From Dama dama (Eukaryota > Chordata > Mammalia > Artiodactyla > Cervidae): a stretch of DNA of 64,000 nucleotides. The stretch lies in contig NC_083693.1 of NCBI RefSeq assembly GCF_033118175.1, positions 56,971,981 through 57,035,980 of the forward strand, written 5' to 3'. Below the pieces are notes generated by a model. That model was not told where the DNA came from. It saw only the letters and a list, made by a program, of their open reading frames with translations, and made no database searches. A program made the position numbers and the translations under genes. Positions 42,541 to 53,659 of this stretch are shown here, piece after piece. Every line of letters starts with the position of its first letter. Positions within the stretch are counted from its first letter, which is position 1.

Positions 42541-43419
42541 TCTGATTTGTTGGTAGCTGTGTGTTGGTAGCTGATGGGTGCTCTCAACAGTGGCTCAACT
42601 AGCAGCAGAGTTATGTATGTACAAATTAGAGCTTCATCATTATTTCTAAATACTTGTAGTGAAAAAAAATCACTTGAATTTGAAAATTAATTTACATTAT
42701 GTAAGAAAGCTCAACATTACACTTACCATTACATTTAGAGCTGTTAGATTTCATAAGGATAATTTCAACTACATACATGTTTGATGTTGTGGATGGAAAG
42801 GTTTAAAAATTAGCATCCATTTGTGGGGTGTTTCTTTTGGGAACATTAAAATTTTTAATAGGTTATAAGTTAAAATATTTAAAAAGATTTTATTTGAAAG
42901 TTCTATACAAAAAATGATTTCCGCCAACCTTCTGCATTTTTCTAATTATGTAATGAAAACAATGACTTTTTTTTTTTTTTTGGCTTCAATTCCTTCTGTT
43001 TATACCAGTGTGCTGCATAATATTTTCTATGTGTCAGCATATGAAAAAGCTTAGGAAGCTTTGATACAGACAATGTGGTGTGACTGTTGGGTATTATTTA
43101 CACCTACTGTATGTTACTCCACTAGTGCCATTTAATGTTACTAGCTTCATAACAACCCAGTCTGGTTCATGCTATTGGATAAGCCACAAGCAAGTTAGGT
43201 GCTGAATCTATGTGTTCAATCATAAGCACACTGTCCTTCCCAAGCCCCACCCTCCCAACTCCCTAACTTCTCTATTCCCAGGGTGGTGGAAGAAATAGGA
43301 AAGTAACTTTAGATATACAAATTTCATCTAGTTTAGTGAGTTGTGTTTTGAAAATAAATATTTGTCTATAAGCTGTCAGACTAACATCAGCTGAAACTTT
43401 CAATGAAGAATCAATTTTA

Positions 43420-43550
43420 GGCGAATCCCTCATTTCACAGATGAGGAAACTGAGGCTCGAGAGTCTCTGCTCTGCTCACGTAGCGTTAGTCAGAGCTTAG
43501 TGGAGAAAACGGGTTAACACCCCCAGTTTAGTGCTTTACTATATACAACT
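43420..43550 (-). mobile_element. MIR SINE fragment
   Basis: CCTCATTTCACAGATGAGGA then AACTGAGGCTCGAGAG, the antisense MIR core. Confidence 0.75.
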
Positions 43551-44189
43551 TCACTTTTACATATATGTATATATTCATAGACTTTCTTTTTTCATGTATT
43601 TTAGGTATTGTTTTGGTATTTTAAATACAGACATGTTGATTCATCCAAAGGAGTTAGATGTACCCATGAAATGAGGGAGCAATAGGTATAATAACAGTTC
43701 TTTGTGAACCCCAGATTATTCCATGATGAGGCAGTGCTTGGAAGAAGTGTCTGGAATGATTAGAGAAGGAAGAAGGAATGACAGCTGTTTGCCTTAACAA
43801 CCAAGAGTGGAGATTACAAAGCCAAACTAAAGCAGTGTAGAAGTTTAAGATCTACTTAGTACTGGCATACTGAAATGGGTTTTTTTTTTTCTTTTCATCC
43901 AGTAGAAGAATTTTTAAAAGTAAGTTCCTATAGTCTATAAATAATGTATTCTAAATACATAATACACTTGGATTTGGTGGTAACCAGTCTGTTTGCTTTT
44001 ATGTTTATATTTTGCCACAGTGAGTTAAAAAAAAAATCAAAACTCTCCAAATTGTTCAAATTTAAGCTTTGCTATACCAGACTACCAATAGGAGCTAACG
44101 TGATTATACACATTGTTAGGATTACTCTAGTTTATTTAACACTAAAGGGTTTCATGCTTCATGAACAAGAAAATGTTACAATGATCACA

Positions 44190-45974
44190 TTTTAATGCTT
44201 TATTCATTGATTAAAAGAATATACATTTAACATAAACCATACAACATCAGTCATCAGGTCAAACATTCAGCTGGTTTCCTTACAGTTTCTGTCAGGAGTT
44301 ATTTTATCTGATCACATTTATAAGATAAAATCTCACCACATCTGGCATTTACACACCCTGTGCCAGTGGATTCACACTACTGATGTACATAAAAAATCCG
44401 CATGGTATGTGCTCACTGGAGACAAAACAGTGCACACCTGTCAAAAGGTCATTTTAATATAAGATGGTAAAACCATTTGTAAAATACATATAAACTTTTT
44501 CCATAAATAGAATCATATCTGGACATCTGTTGCATAAATTGTGTTTCCAAAGCTTACAATAGAGCAGCCAGGTCTCAGCACTGCTGGGCACCCACGTTGG
44601 CTACTTACTTTATTATTGCAGACTGTCCTTTAACATTAAATGCACAACATTCGTACCACTTAAAACTGGGGTCAGGTGGAAGTCTCACAGAGACCACGTC
44701 TGTACCGCGGTTGCCCTGAAACAGTTAAGTCGGCTTTTAAAGCCTCTCAGATATAACAAGGTTTTAAAACATACTTCATGGAATGTTCTTCATTTATCAT
44801 AGCAGCTCATACCTGTGATAGAACAAGCTTTCAGTTTTTCCTTTTTTTCCTTTACATTCACTATTCACAGTGAAACAGGTGCATGGTTTTTTTTTTCTTT
44901 TTTTTTGTTTTGTGTTTTTTTTTTCAGAGATCTGAGGTTGCTGACTGAGCCACAGCACAGCTGTGTACCACAGGTCGAAATTCGACCTTAAATATTACAA
45001 TCTAGCAGTATCTGGCTGGCCAGAGTGGGCCAGCCCCTGCCAGCATGTGGGCACTTCTTCAGTTAAGTCTATTCTTTGGCAGCTGACACGCGTGCTGACA
45101 GAGAAAAATCCAGTGACTTGTTGCTAGGGATTTCACGACTAATGTTTGTTTGCAAGCATGTGTGTTTACAACTCTGTGATTTGATGATATTTTTTTAGGA
45201 GGTTTTACCCTGGAATATTATTTCTTTCTTCCTCCACTATTTGAAATCTGGGCTAAAAAGCTAACTTGAATGTATAATGTAATTGATGAATTAAATTATG
45301 TCAGATATAGTTAGGAAAAATCCAATAATTTGAGTATTCATGTTTATGTAAATGCATTTTAAAAAGGATTAAGCAATGTTCTAACCTTCTACTATACAAA
45401 ATTCAGAGTGGTAATTGATGATAATTGACTATTATATATGTAATGAAAGTTAAAAGTCTTGGCTTTTCTGTTAAAGATGACTCACTTGGGATCGTAGTAT
45501 CCTCCCTTCTTCCATTTCAAATAAAAATCAATGAAATGCTATCAGAATGAATGAATGCAGTGCATTGCATACAAATCCATCAGGCTATGGATATATATCT
45601 ATATATGTATAAAAATATTTTGGCTCCTGAGCTCTTACACACAAGAATAAAAACATCAAAAGGCAGAGTAACTCAGTGAAAAATAGTTAGCCAGCAACCT
45701 CAGACAACCTTCGGTTGTATATTCTTAAGGTCTGGTCTGGTAACAAGTCCATTAACCGTGAAAGCCCTATACATTGTCACTTTGAACTTCTAAACCAATA
45801 CCCGACTATGTTCTTTGATCAAGAAGTAGAATATACACATATAATTTCTATAAAGCTAATACTGATTAAACACAGCACAAAGGGGTTAATTCACACTACT
45901 GAGGGAAAAAAAAAAAAAACATAATAGGACCCTACTTGCAAATGTAACCACAGGAATCGTACATTAAAAAAAAG
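44190..45974 (-). other. FBXO33: FBXO33 3' UTR
   Basis: Sequence downstream of the FBXO33 stop on the minus strand, about 1.8 kb with no recognisable transposon. An AATAAA on the minus strand lies at 44199-44204 and is a likely poly(A) signal. A long T-rich (plus-strand) stretch sits at 44887-44925, just left of a GC-richer patch (44930-45120). Confidence 0.55.
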
Positions 45975-46246
45975 CTAAATGTCTTCGCTGAAGCTCTGCA
46001 TCTCTCTGTAAAAATGACGATTTGGTTCAGTGAAGACACTGAGTGATTCGATGTCCATGACTGCATGCCAAGGCTGACCGAGGCCCAGGGATACCTGCTC
46101 AATAAGATTATGCACTGGATCCACATCCTGGTCGGCCAGTTCGCCTTGGTCAAAATCAATGCTTTCTTCGGTGACTTCAAGTACTTTTAGATCAGAGCCA
46201 CGAAGACGAGCAATGGCTATGAGGTTGTGTGCCCACACTGTGTAAC
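45975..46246 (-). CDS. FBXO33: FBXO33 exon 4, C-terminus
   Basis: Minus strand: acceptor CTTATTTTTAAG, then the split Gly codon and YTVWAHNLIAIARLRGSDLK, an acidic segment (EESIDFDQGELADQDVDP) and the end HFYREMQSFSEDI, with TAG at 45975-45977. It is 272 coding nt. Confidence 0.97.
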
Positions 46247-46844
46247 CTTAAAAATAAGCAAAAGACAAGCACTGTCATTTCCTTGTATTTTATTTTGTCT
46301 ATTTTATACATCTGTCTTTTCCACAAATTTGTATCTCACCACTTTGGGGTCCTTTTCCTTTAAAAATATGCTGAGATTTGTGGATTCTTTACCACTGCCA
46401 GGGAAGCCCCAGTAATTGTTTAGCTCAGAGGAAAAAAAAAAAAAAAAAGACTAGAAGTCTGATATTATCTCCAAGACCATCACTGCAGCTGGTGAACAGA
46501 TAGGTGCTGTAACTGTATTCTGATATCAGCACATTTAGTAAAATTGAAGACATTTAAAGTATAATTTTATAGCTTTTGATTAACAATACATAGTAAGCTG
46601 GTATTTTTCATTAGTAAAAGTCATCTCCTATGGTGCTTCCCAGGTGGTGCAGTGGTAAAGAATTTGGCGTGTCAATGCAGGAGAAGCAGGTTCGATCCCT
46701 GGGTTGGGAAGATCCCCTGGAGTAGGAAATGGCAACACATTTCAGTATTCCTGCCTAGAAAATTCCATGGACAGAGAAGCCTGACAGCGTACAGTCCATG
46801 GGGTCCCAAAGAATTGAGATGTGACGAGCACCCTGCGTGTGCAT

Positions 46845-46879
<35 letters not shown>

Positions 46880-49800
46880 ATTCACAGTCCAAAGTTATAA
46901 AGTGACACTTTAATAAGAGAAAAAAACTTTAGCAAATTCTCTGGTGACCCAATGGTTAGGATTCAGCTCTTTCACTGCTGGGGCCTGGGTTTGATATCTG
47001 GTTGGGCAACTAAGATCCCAGAAGCCTCTCAGCAGAGTCAAAAAAATAAAAAGAAGTTTTAAAAAGACTGACTTAATTTTAAATATCTTGCTATTTCTTC
47101 ATCCTATTAAAAAAATCCTAATTTATTAACTTCAATATTGATCTATTCTTTGCTATTACTTCCAATGACTGGCCAAATTATAAAGCAAAACTTGAAAAGT
47201 AAGATACACTCCCAAAGACAACCTCTTTAACAAGTGGTGCTGGGAAAACTGGTCAACCACTTGTAAAAGAATGAAACTAGAACACTTTCTAACACCATAC
47301 ACAAAAACAAACTCAAAATGGATTAAAGATCTAAATGTAAGACCAGAAACTATAAAACTCCTAGAGGAGAACATAGGCAAAACACTCTCCGACATAAATC
47401 ACAGCAAGATCCTCTATGACCCACCTCCCAGAATATTGGAAATAAAAGCAAAACTAAACAAATGGGACCTAATGAAACTTAAAAGCTTTTGCACTACAAA
47501 GGAAACTATAAGTAAGGTGAAAAGACAGCCCTCAGATTGGGAGAAAATAATAGCAAATGAAGAAACAGACAAAGGATTAATCTCAAAAATATACAAGCAA
47601 CTCCTGCAGCTCAATTCCAGAAAAATAAATGACCCAATCAAAAAATGGGCCAAAGAACTAAACAGACATTTCTCCAAAGAAGACATACAGCTGGCTAACA
47701 AACACATGAAAAGATGCTCAACATCACTCATTATTAGAGAAATGCAAATCAAAACCACAATGAGGTACCATTACACGCCAGTCAGGATGGCTGCTATCCA
47801 AAAGTCTACAAGCAATAAATGCTGGAGAGGGTGTGGAGAAAAGGGAACCCTCTTACACTGTTGGTGGGAATGCAAACTAGTACAGCCGCTATGGAGAACA
47901 GTGTGGAGATTTCTTAAAAAACTGGACATAGAACTGCCATATGACCCAGCAATCCCACTTCTGGGCATACACACTGAGGAAACCAGATCTGAAAGAGACA
48001 CGTGCACCCCAATGTTCATCGCAGCACTGTTTATAATAGCCAGGACATGGAAGCAACCTAGATGCCCATCAGCAGATGAATGGATAAGGAAGCTGTGGTA
48101 CATATACACCATGGAATATTACTCAGCCATTAAAAAGAATTCATTTGAACCAGTCCTAATGAGATGGATGAAGCTGGAGCCCCTTATACAGAGTGAAGTA
48201 AGCCAGAAAGATAAAGAACATTACAGCATACTGACACATGTATATGGAATTTAGAAAGGTGATAACGATAACCCTATATGCAGAACAGAAAAAGAGACAC
48301 AGAAATACAGAACAGACTTTTGAACTTTGTGGGAGAATGTGAGGGTGGGATATTTCAAAAGAACAGCATGTATACTATCTATGGTGAAACAGATCACCAG
48401 CCCAGGTGGGATGCACAAGACAAGTGCTCCGGCCTGGTGCACTGGGAAGACCCAGAGGAATCGGGTGGAGAGGGAGGTGGGAGGGGGGATCGGGATTGGG
48501 AATACATGTAAATCCATGGCTGATTCATATCAGTATGACAAAACCCACTGGAAAAAAAAAAATAATAATAAAAAGAATGAGATTAAAAAAAAAAAAAAAA
48601 AAAAAAGATACACTCCCACGCTCAAATGAAGCTAAGATTAATTTCAGAAATAATGAAACATAATAAATTTAAGTTGTTCATGCAGACTTTCTATTTTATA
48701 TTCTCTAAATGTCTTACAAGTTTCAGAAAAGAAGTAATATGTTCTTCTAAGAGGAACTCTGTCCAAATGAAAAATAGTTCACATTCAGATGAAAGGCCTG
48801 CCAGTAAGAAAAGAGCACTTCCCAAACAACAACCATCATTTTAAAAATGTTGTACAAATTAACATGTTGATACCAAGAATCTAGAAGATGAGGCAGTGAG
48901 CATGAAAGAAATCATACTTTCTTCTTCCTTCTGTGTTATGTTTTTAAGAGGAATAAATATATCTATTGCAGGTGAATATGTATGTTTTCTTGGATAATTT
49001 CAGTGCCATTTTTGTGAAGTACTATTAATCACATGGCAAAAGAAAAACAGTAATACGGGAGTTGGAACAAAATAGGGTAGAAATGTGTCTTTCCACTTGT
49101 AAGCGGTCTATGTTATACACATGTTCCTGCTGCTGCTAAGTCGCTCAGTCGTGTCCGACTCTGTGCGACCCCATAGATGGCAGCCCACCAGGCTCCTCCA
49201 TCCCTGGGATTCTCCAGGCAAGAACACTGGAGTGGGTTGCCATTTCCTTCTCCAATGCATGCATGCATGCTAAGTTGCTTCAGTCCTGTTAGAAAGTATA
49301 AAAAATCTGCATATCAACTTGTTGTAAGAGTTTTTGACAGTATACATGTCAGTGTTATCTTTTTATTGGTATAAAATGTTTCAGCTGTAATAACAAATTC
49401 AAACTATAACAAACAAAAGTCACCTACCATGAATTGCCAGAAGAGAGAGCTTTGTGCATCTCCATGCTAATAAAACCAACGGATCTTCATTTCGGTTGTC
49501 ACTAAGATCTGGAAAACCAGACGTGTCAATCACATCATTCATTAATATAAAATGAGTGAGGAACTTGTCATACTGCCTAGATATAAGATCAACAATAGCT
49601 CCTGAAACACAAGTGATATAGCTGTCAAAATGAATCCTCTCTAGTGGTATACTGGGTTTCAGAATCTTTAACATATCTTCACTCTTGATATCAAAAGCCA
49701 TAATATAGACCCGAAGGCTGGTGCTCTTTCTTGACAAGGCTTTCCAATGCTCATCATTTGGCATGTTGTCCAGAGACTTGTGCATCACGGAAACATTGTG

Positions 49801-50845
49801 AACCAGGAGAGAAAGTCGCTGCAAAGGCACATGGTTGTTATCGGTTAAGACTCTAGCCATCTCAGCTGTAAAGTCACAGAAATCCAGGGCAAGTGAGCGC
49901 AGATTCACGAATCGCTCCAGTTCTGCTGCGGTGATAAGGGTGCTGTTACCAGAAATGTTGTTGTCCAGTAAACTCAGGTGCTCCATGGTGTTGGCAATAG
50001 AGTTTGAGAGAGATGACAGTGATGTTGGGGTTACTATTTCCAGCATAAACCCACAAGACAGCCATTTCAGTTGCCTACTATTACTCAGTATTTCTTCAAA
50101 CAGTTGCTGAATTCTGTAAGGAAAACACATGCCACACAATCCTGTTAAGACTTGGCTCTAGGTGGCTCAGATGGTAAAGAATCCACCTGCAATGCAGGAG
50201 ACATGGGTTTGATCCCTGGGTCAGGAAGATCCTCTGGAGAAGGGAATGGTAACACCCTCCAGTATTCTTGCCCGGGAAATCCCATGGACAGAGGAACCTG
50301 GCAAGCTACATTCCATGCAGTTGCGAAGAGTTGGACATGACTGAGCAACTGAGCACACTCATTTAACTCACAAGTAGTATTATCATTAAAATTCACATAA
50401 AAATATAATACATATTACACATACAGAAATATGTGTACTTGAAATCCTTCGAGTGAAGGAGCATTTTATATCAGTAGAAAAGACTGATGATTTACAATTC
50501 ATGTTATAGCAGAGTAAAGTAGAGAAGTTAAGTTTTAAATAGCAATTACACAGCAAATTCTTGTCTTAAAGATTGGAATGGTATGTATTGATCACTATTT
50601 TATTGTTAAGGCATTTCAGAGTACATGTTCTTTTCAGAAAAAAATATCATTACTCTTTGGACAGTATCTTAACATTGTTCAGAAAAATATTTTTATTATT
50701 ATAGAGTCCCCTTTCCATTAACTATATAACTTACTGTTTAATTTTTTTGCCATCAGGGTCCACCTTGCTGAGGTATGTATTTGACAAACTTCCTTGCTGT
50801 TGTAGAACGCTTATGTCTCCAAAAAGGCTAAACTTCTGGAGGTTC
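45975..50845 (-). CDS. FBXO33: FBXO33, exons 2-4 (3' part of gene)
   Basis: Seen: three minus-strand exons (50735-50845, 49428-50113, 45975-46246; 111+686+272 nt) join in frame and end at TAG 45977-45975. The product matches the C-terminal two-thirds of F-box protein 33, including SFGLF-type start NLQKFSLFGDISVLQQQG, the leucine-rich middle (EHLSLLDNNISGNSTLITAA) and the C-terminus HFYREMQSFSEDI. Family knowledge: FBXO33 is the substrate receptor of an SCF (SKP1-CUL1) ubiquitin ligase and has been reported to act on the Y-box protein YB-1. The F-box itself, which binds SKP1, is in exon 1 beyond position 64000. No inactivating change is seen. The orientation is convergent with MIA2. Confidence 0.96.
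46380..46410 (-). mobile_element. SINE head fragment (no TSD seen)
   Basis: Plus strand GTGGATTCTTTACCACTGCC then AGGGAAGCCCC: only the 5' tRNA-like head of a Bov-tA SINE with the D-arm shortened. Lies in FBXO33 intron 3. Confidence 0.7.
46633..46848 (+). mobile_element. Bov-tA type SINE with (CA)n tail
   Basis: Starts GGTGCTTCCCAGGTGGTGCA, full body, then a (CA)n microsatellite at 46847-46876 in place of a normal tail. FBXO33 intron 3, antisense to the gene. Confidence 0.92.
46936..47060 (+). mobile_element. CHR-type tRNA-derived SINE
   Basis: AATTCTCTGGTGACCCAATG, GTTAGGATTCAGCTCTTTCA, CCTGGGTTTGATATCTGGTT and an AAAAAAATAAAAAG tail: the tRNA-Glu-like head of a CHR SINE. Confidence 0.8.
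47215..48604 (+). mobile_element. Young 5'-truncated L1 with 14-bp TSD
   Basis: Seen: AAGATACACTCCCA at 47201-47214 and 48605-48618 flanks about 1.39 kb ending in an A-rich tail. An open frame at 47271-48254 (327 codons, phase open upstream) is the C-terminal part of L1 ORF2p (KDLNVRPETIKLLEENIGKT; the C-rich stretch CWRGCGEKGTLLHCWWECK; WYIYTMEYYSAIKKN). Family knowledge: ORF2p is endonuclease plus reverse transcriptase; only the region after the reverse transcriptase remains here, so it is not mobile on its own. Low divergence, an open frame and a perfect TSD indicate a recent insertion. It is antisense within FBXO33 intron 3. Confidence 0.93.
49125..49288 (-). mobile_element. BOV-A2 SINE, truncated
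   Basis: Plus strand CTGCTGCTGCTAAGTCGCTC, CCCCATAGATGGCAGCCCAC, then ATGCATGCATGCATGC and the start of a second monomer. FBXO33 intron 3, 140 nt beyond the exon 3 donor. Confidence 0.92.
49428..50113 (-). CDS. FBXO33: FBXO33 exon 3 (large exon)
   Basis: Minus strand: acceptor TTTTCCTTACAG, 686 nt, donor GTAGGTGA. It carries the leucine-rich-repeat-like core: IQQLFEEILSNSRQLKWLS, then FVNLRSLALDFCDFTAEMAR, PLQRLSLLVHNVSV, and LLAWRCTKLSLLAIH at the end. It is entered in phase 2 and left in phase 1. It is the most GC-rich conserved coding segment of the right half. Confidence 0.97.
50155..50358 (+). mobile_element. Bov-tA type SINE
   Basis: Starts GCTCTAGGTGGCTCAGATGG; ends GACTGAGCAACTGAGCACAC. 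It begins about 40 nt from the FBXO33 exon 3 acceptor, on the strand opposite to the gene; the rest of intron 2 (to 50734) is AT-rich unique sequence. Confidence 0.92.
50735..50845 (-). CDS. FBXO33: FBXO33 exon 2
   Basis: Read on the minus strand: acceptor TTCTTATAG, 111 nt, donor GTAAGT. One base completes the exon 1 codon, then NLQKFSLFGDISVLQQQGSL and NTYLSKVDPDGKKIK follow, leaving in phase 2. Confidence 0.94.
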
Positions 50846-51060
50846 CTATAAGAAAAGTAATTTAAAATGATTGTCTAAATAATTAACATAAAAGTATAAA
50901 TATTAAAAGTAAACATATGCAGAAGGGATATTCTACAGATGTTTCCACCTTAGTAACTCATTTAGAATCCAACTAAGTACTTTCAGATTGCTTTTAACAT
51001 ACAGTGAAAAACTTGTGATAGCATGACAAGTGAAGCATACTTGTGAAGCACAAGTAGTTC

Positions 51061-51121
51061 AGAACTCAAGGTTTTATTTATTTTTTCCATTTATTTTTAT
51101 TAGTTAGAACTCAAGGTTTTA
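51061..51121 (-). mobile_element. 29-bp L1-tail insertion with perfect 16-bp TSD
   Basis: AGAACTCAAGGTTTTA at 51061-51076 and 51106-51121 flank 29 nt. Minus strand reads AACTAATAAAAATAAATGGA and then an A-rich run, like the last bases of ruminant L1. Confidence 0.75.
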
Positions 51122-52082
51122 GTGACCATGGAAAAGTCTTCTTAAAGTTGCTGGAATTCAACTCTATCAGTAATAATAATACCTACCTTAAAGGTTTAGG
51201 GATGAATAAATAACAAAATGACATATGGAAGAACATTCAAGCTCTAAGTTTCATATATATATTTTTTTCATATACATTTTAACTATAATATAAAATTCTC
51301 CCAAACCAGTTAACTTAGTGCATTAAATGTTCTAAGGTGGGGCACTGCTTTGGAGATATCTCTATCTCCACGGTAAGAAATACTCTAACTAAAATCTAGA
51401 GAACCTTCTGTGATTTTGTGATCAAACATAGAGCTTACCATTAAGAGGTTAATTAAAAAAAAAAACTGTAAAAATCTGTAAATAACTTTAGCTACAAAAC
51501 ACACTTTTCTAAATAGTAAAATTCTAAACACAGTAGGAGAAAGGATAAAGATTAAAAATTCCTAAATGCTAATAATAAGGGTTAAAACAACAAAAATTCA
51601 ACTGAGTAAATTGCTTTTAAAATAGAAAGGAAGTAGAAAAATAAATTATTAGTAAATAATGCACTGTTCCAGGCAATAGTCACCCTCCTACAGGGAACTG
51701 AAGGGACTATATGGCAGATTGCCTCACTAATGCTGACCTGGTAATTCCAGGCTAACTGATTAAAGGTTACAATCCTGAGGCTGATTAAAACCACAGCTGT
51801 GCTAGGTACTGAGTCTTAGTTTGGTGACATGGGGTTTAGCACAACTGACTCCATTTTGGGTCTGCTGTTTTGTTTTTAACATAACCACTAGAGAATTATG
51901 TCTGTAACTAGAAGTTTGGGATAACTTTAATAAGAAATGTATAATCCACAAAAGTGATAAAAAGATTTAAGTAAATGAAAAATAACTTCTTAATATTATG
52001 TCATATTTTCCCAAATTAGTAACCTTAGTTTCGCTAAAAAGTCTGATGATTCTAAAACTTAGCTTGAAGAATGATCATTAAT

Positions 52083-53541
52083 TGCCAAACAATCTTGAGA
52101 AAGAAGACCAGAGCTGGAAGAATCAGGTTCCCTAACTTCAGACTATACTGCAAAGTTGTAATAATCAAAACAGCATGGTACTGGCACAAAAATGGAAATA
52201 CAGATCAATGAAATAGAACAGACAGTCCAGAGATAAACACAGGCACCTATGGTGACCTAACTGATGACAAAGGAGGCAAGAATATATAATGAAGAAATGG
52301 ACAGCGTCTTCAATAAGTGATGCTGGGAAAAGATGAAAATGGATAGCTACATGTAAAAGAATGAAATTAGAACATTCTCTAACACCATATACAAAAATAA
52401 ACTCAAAACAGATTAAAGACCTAAACATAAGACCAAATAATATAAAACTCAAGAGGAAAACACAGGCAGAACATTCTTGGACATAAATTGCAGCAATATT
52501 TTTTGGATTCAGTTCCTAGAGTAATGGAAATAAAAATAAATGGGACTTAATTAAACTTAAAAGCTTTTGCACAGCAAAGGAAATCATAAACAAAATGAAA
52601 AGACAATCCCCAGAATGGGAGAAAATATTTGCTAATGATGTAATCCACAAGGGGTCACTTTCCAAAATATGCAAATAGCTCATACAGCTCAACATTTTCC
52701 TGAGGAGACATATAGATGGCCAAGAGCACATGAAAAGATGCTCAACATTGTTAATTATTAGAAACACGCAAATCAAAACTACAATGATGTATCACCTCAA
52801 ACCAGTCAGAATAGCCATCATCAAAAAATCTACAAATAATAAATGCTGGAGAAGCTGTGCAGAAAAGGGAACCCTCCTATACCTGTTGGTGGGGATGTAA
52901 ATTGGTGCAACCACCATGGAGAACAGGACGGAGGTTAATTAAAAAACTAGAAAATAGAGCTACCATATGATCCAGCAATCCCACTCCTGGGCATAATGTG
53001 GAGAAAACCATACTTCCAAAATATACATGAACCCCAGTGTTCATTGCAGTACCATTTATAATAGCCAAAACATGGAAGATACAGAATACACATACAATGG
53101 AATACTACTCAGCCATAAAAAAGAATGAAACAATATCATTTGCAGCAACATGGATGGATGTAGAGATTATCATACTAAATGAAGACAGAAAAACAAATAT
53201 CATATGCTACTACTGTATGTGGAATCCAATTAAAAATGATACAAATGAACTTATTTACAAAACAGAAACAGATTTCAAAAACAAACTTATGGTTACCAAA
53301 TGGGAAATGTCGGGAGTAAGGATAAATTATCAACTTGAGATTAATAAACACACATTATTATATATAAAATAACCAATAAGGACCTATTGTATAGCACAGG
53401 GAACTCTACTCAATATTCTGCAATAGCTTATGTGGGTAAAATATCTGGAAAAAAATGTATAACTGAATCATTTTGCTGTACACCTAAAATTAACATAATA
53501 TGGTAAATCAATTACACTCCAAAAATTTTTAAAAAAATAAC
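52083..53541 (+). mobile_element. Degraded L1, ORF2 C-terminal part and 3' UTR
   Basis: L1 order: CAATCTTGAGAAAGAAGACC, GGTACTGGCACAAAAATGGA, AGATGCTCAACATTGTTAAT, CCATGGAGAACAGGACGG, GGAATACTACTCAGCCATAA, ending TGGTAAATCAATTACACTCC. Frames are broken repeatedly. Older than the 47.2-kb copy; FBXO33 intron 1. Confidence 0.88.
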
Positions 53542-53659
53542 ATTCCACACCCATATTACATAAATAAATACACCCAGATCATACAAAAGTAAGGATTTAT
53601 AGGCTCTTAACCTATAGAAACTGTTGGCAAAATATTTTGTTTATGTGCACTTTCTGGAG

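Larger units (their letters stand above)
37940..44189. other. Intergenic region between convergent MIA2 and FBXO33
   Basis: 6.2 kb, with a CHR-like fragment (39411-39470), A-tail scar (40011-40042), microsatellite, one Bov-tA SINE, a GC-richer patch (41580-42540) and a MIR. The rest is AT-rich and without recognised genes. The left end may belong to a longer MIA2 3' UTR. Confidence 0.6.

Noticed and set aside
41658..42587. Several 60-88-codon frames on both strands in the GC-rich patch
   Set aside because: Frames overlap each other on both strands, as expected from higher GC with fewer stops; no homology recognised.
47414..48112. Minus-strand 113-114-codon frames
   Set aside because: Antisense shadows of the L1 ORF2 frame.
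49835..50110. 91-codon plus-strand frame
   Set aside because: Shadow of FBXO33 exon 3, which is the frame with clear family similarity and proper splice borders.
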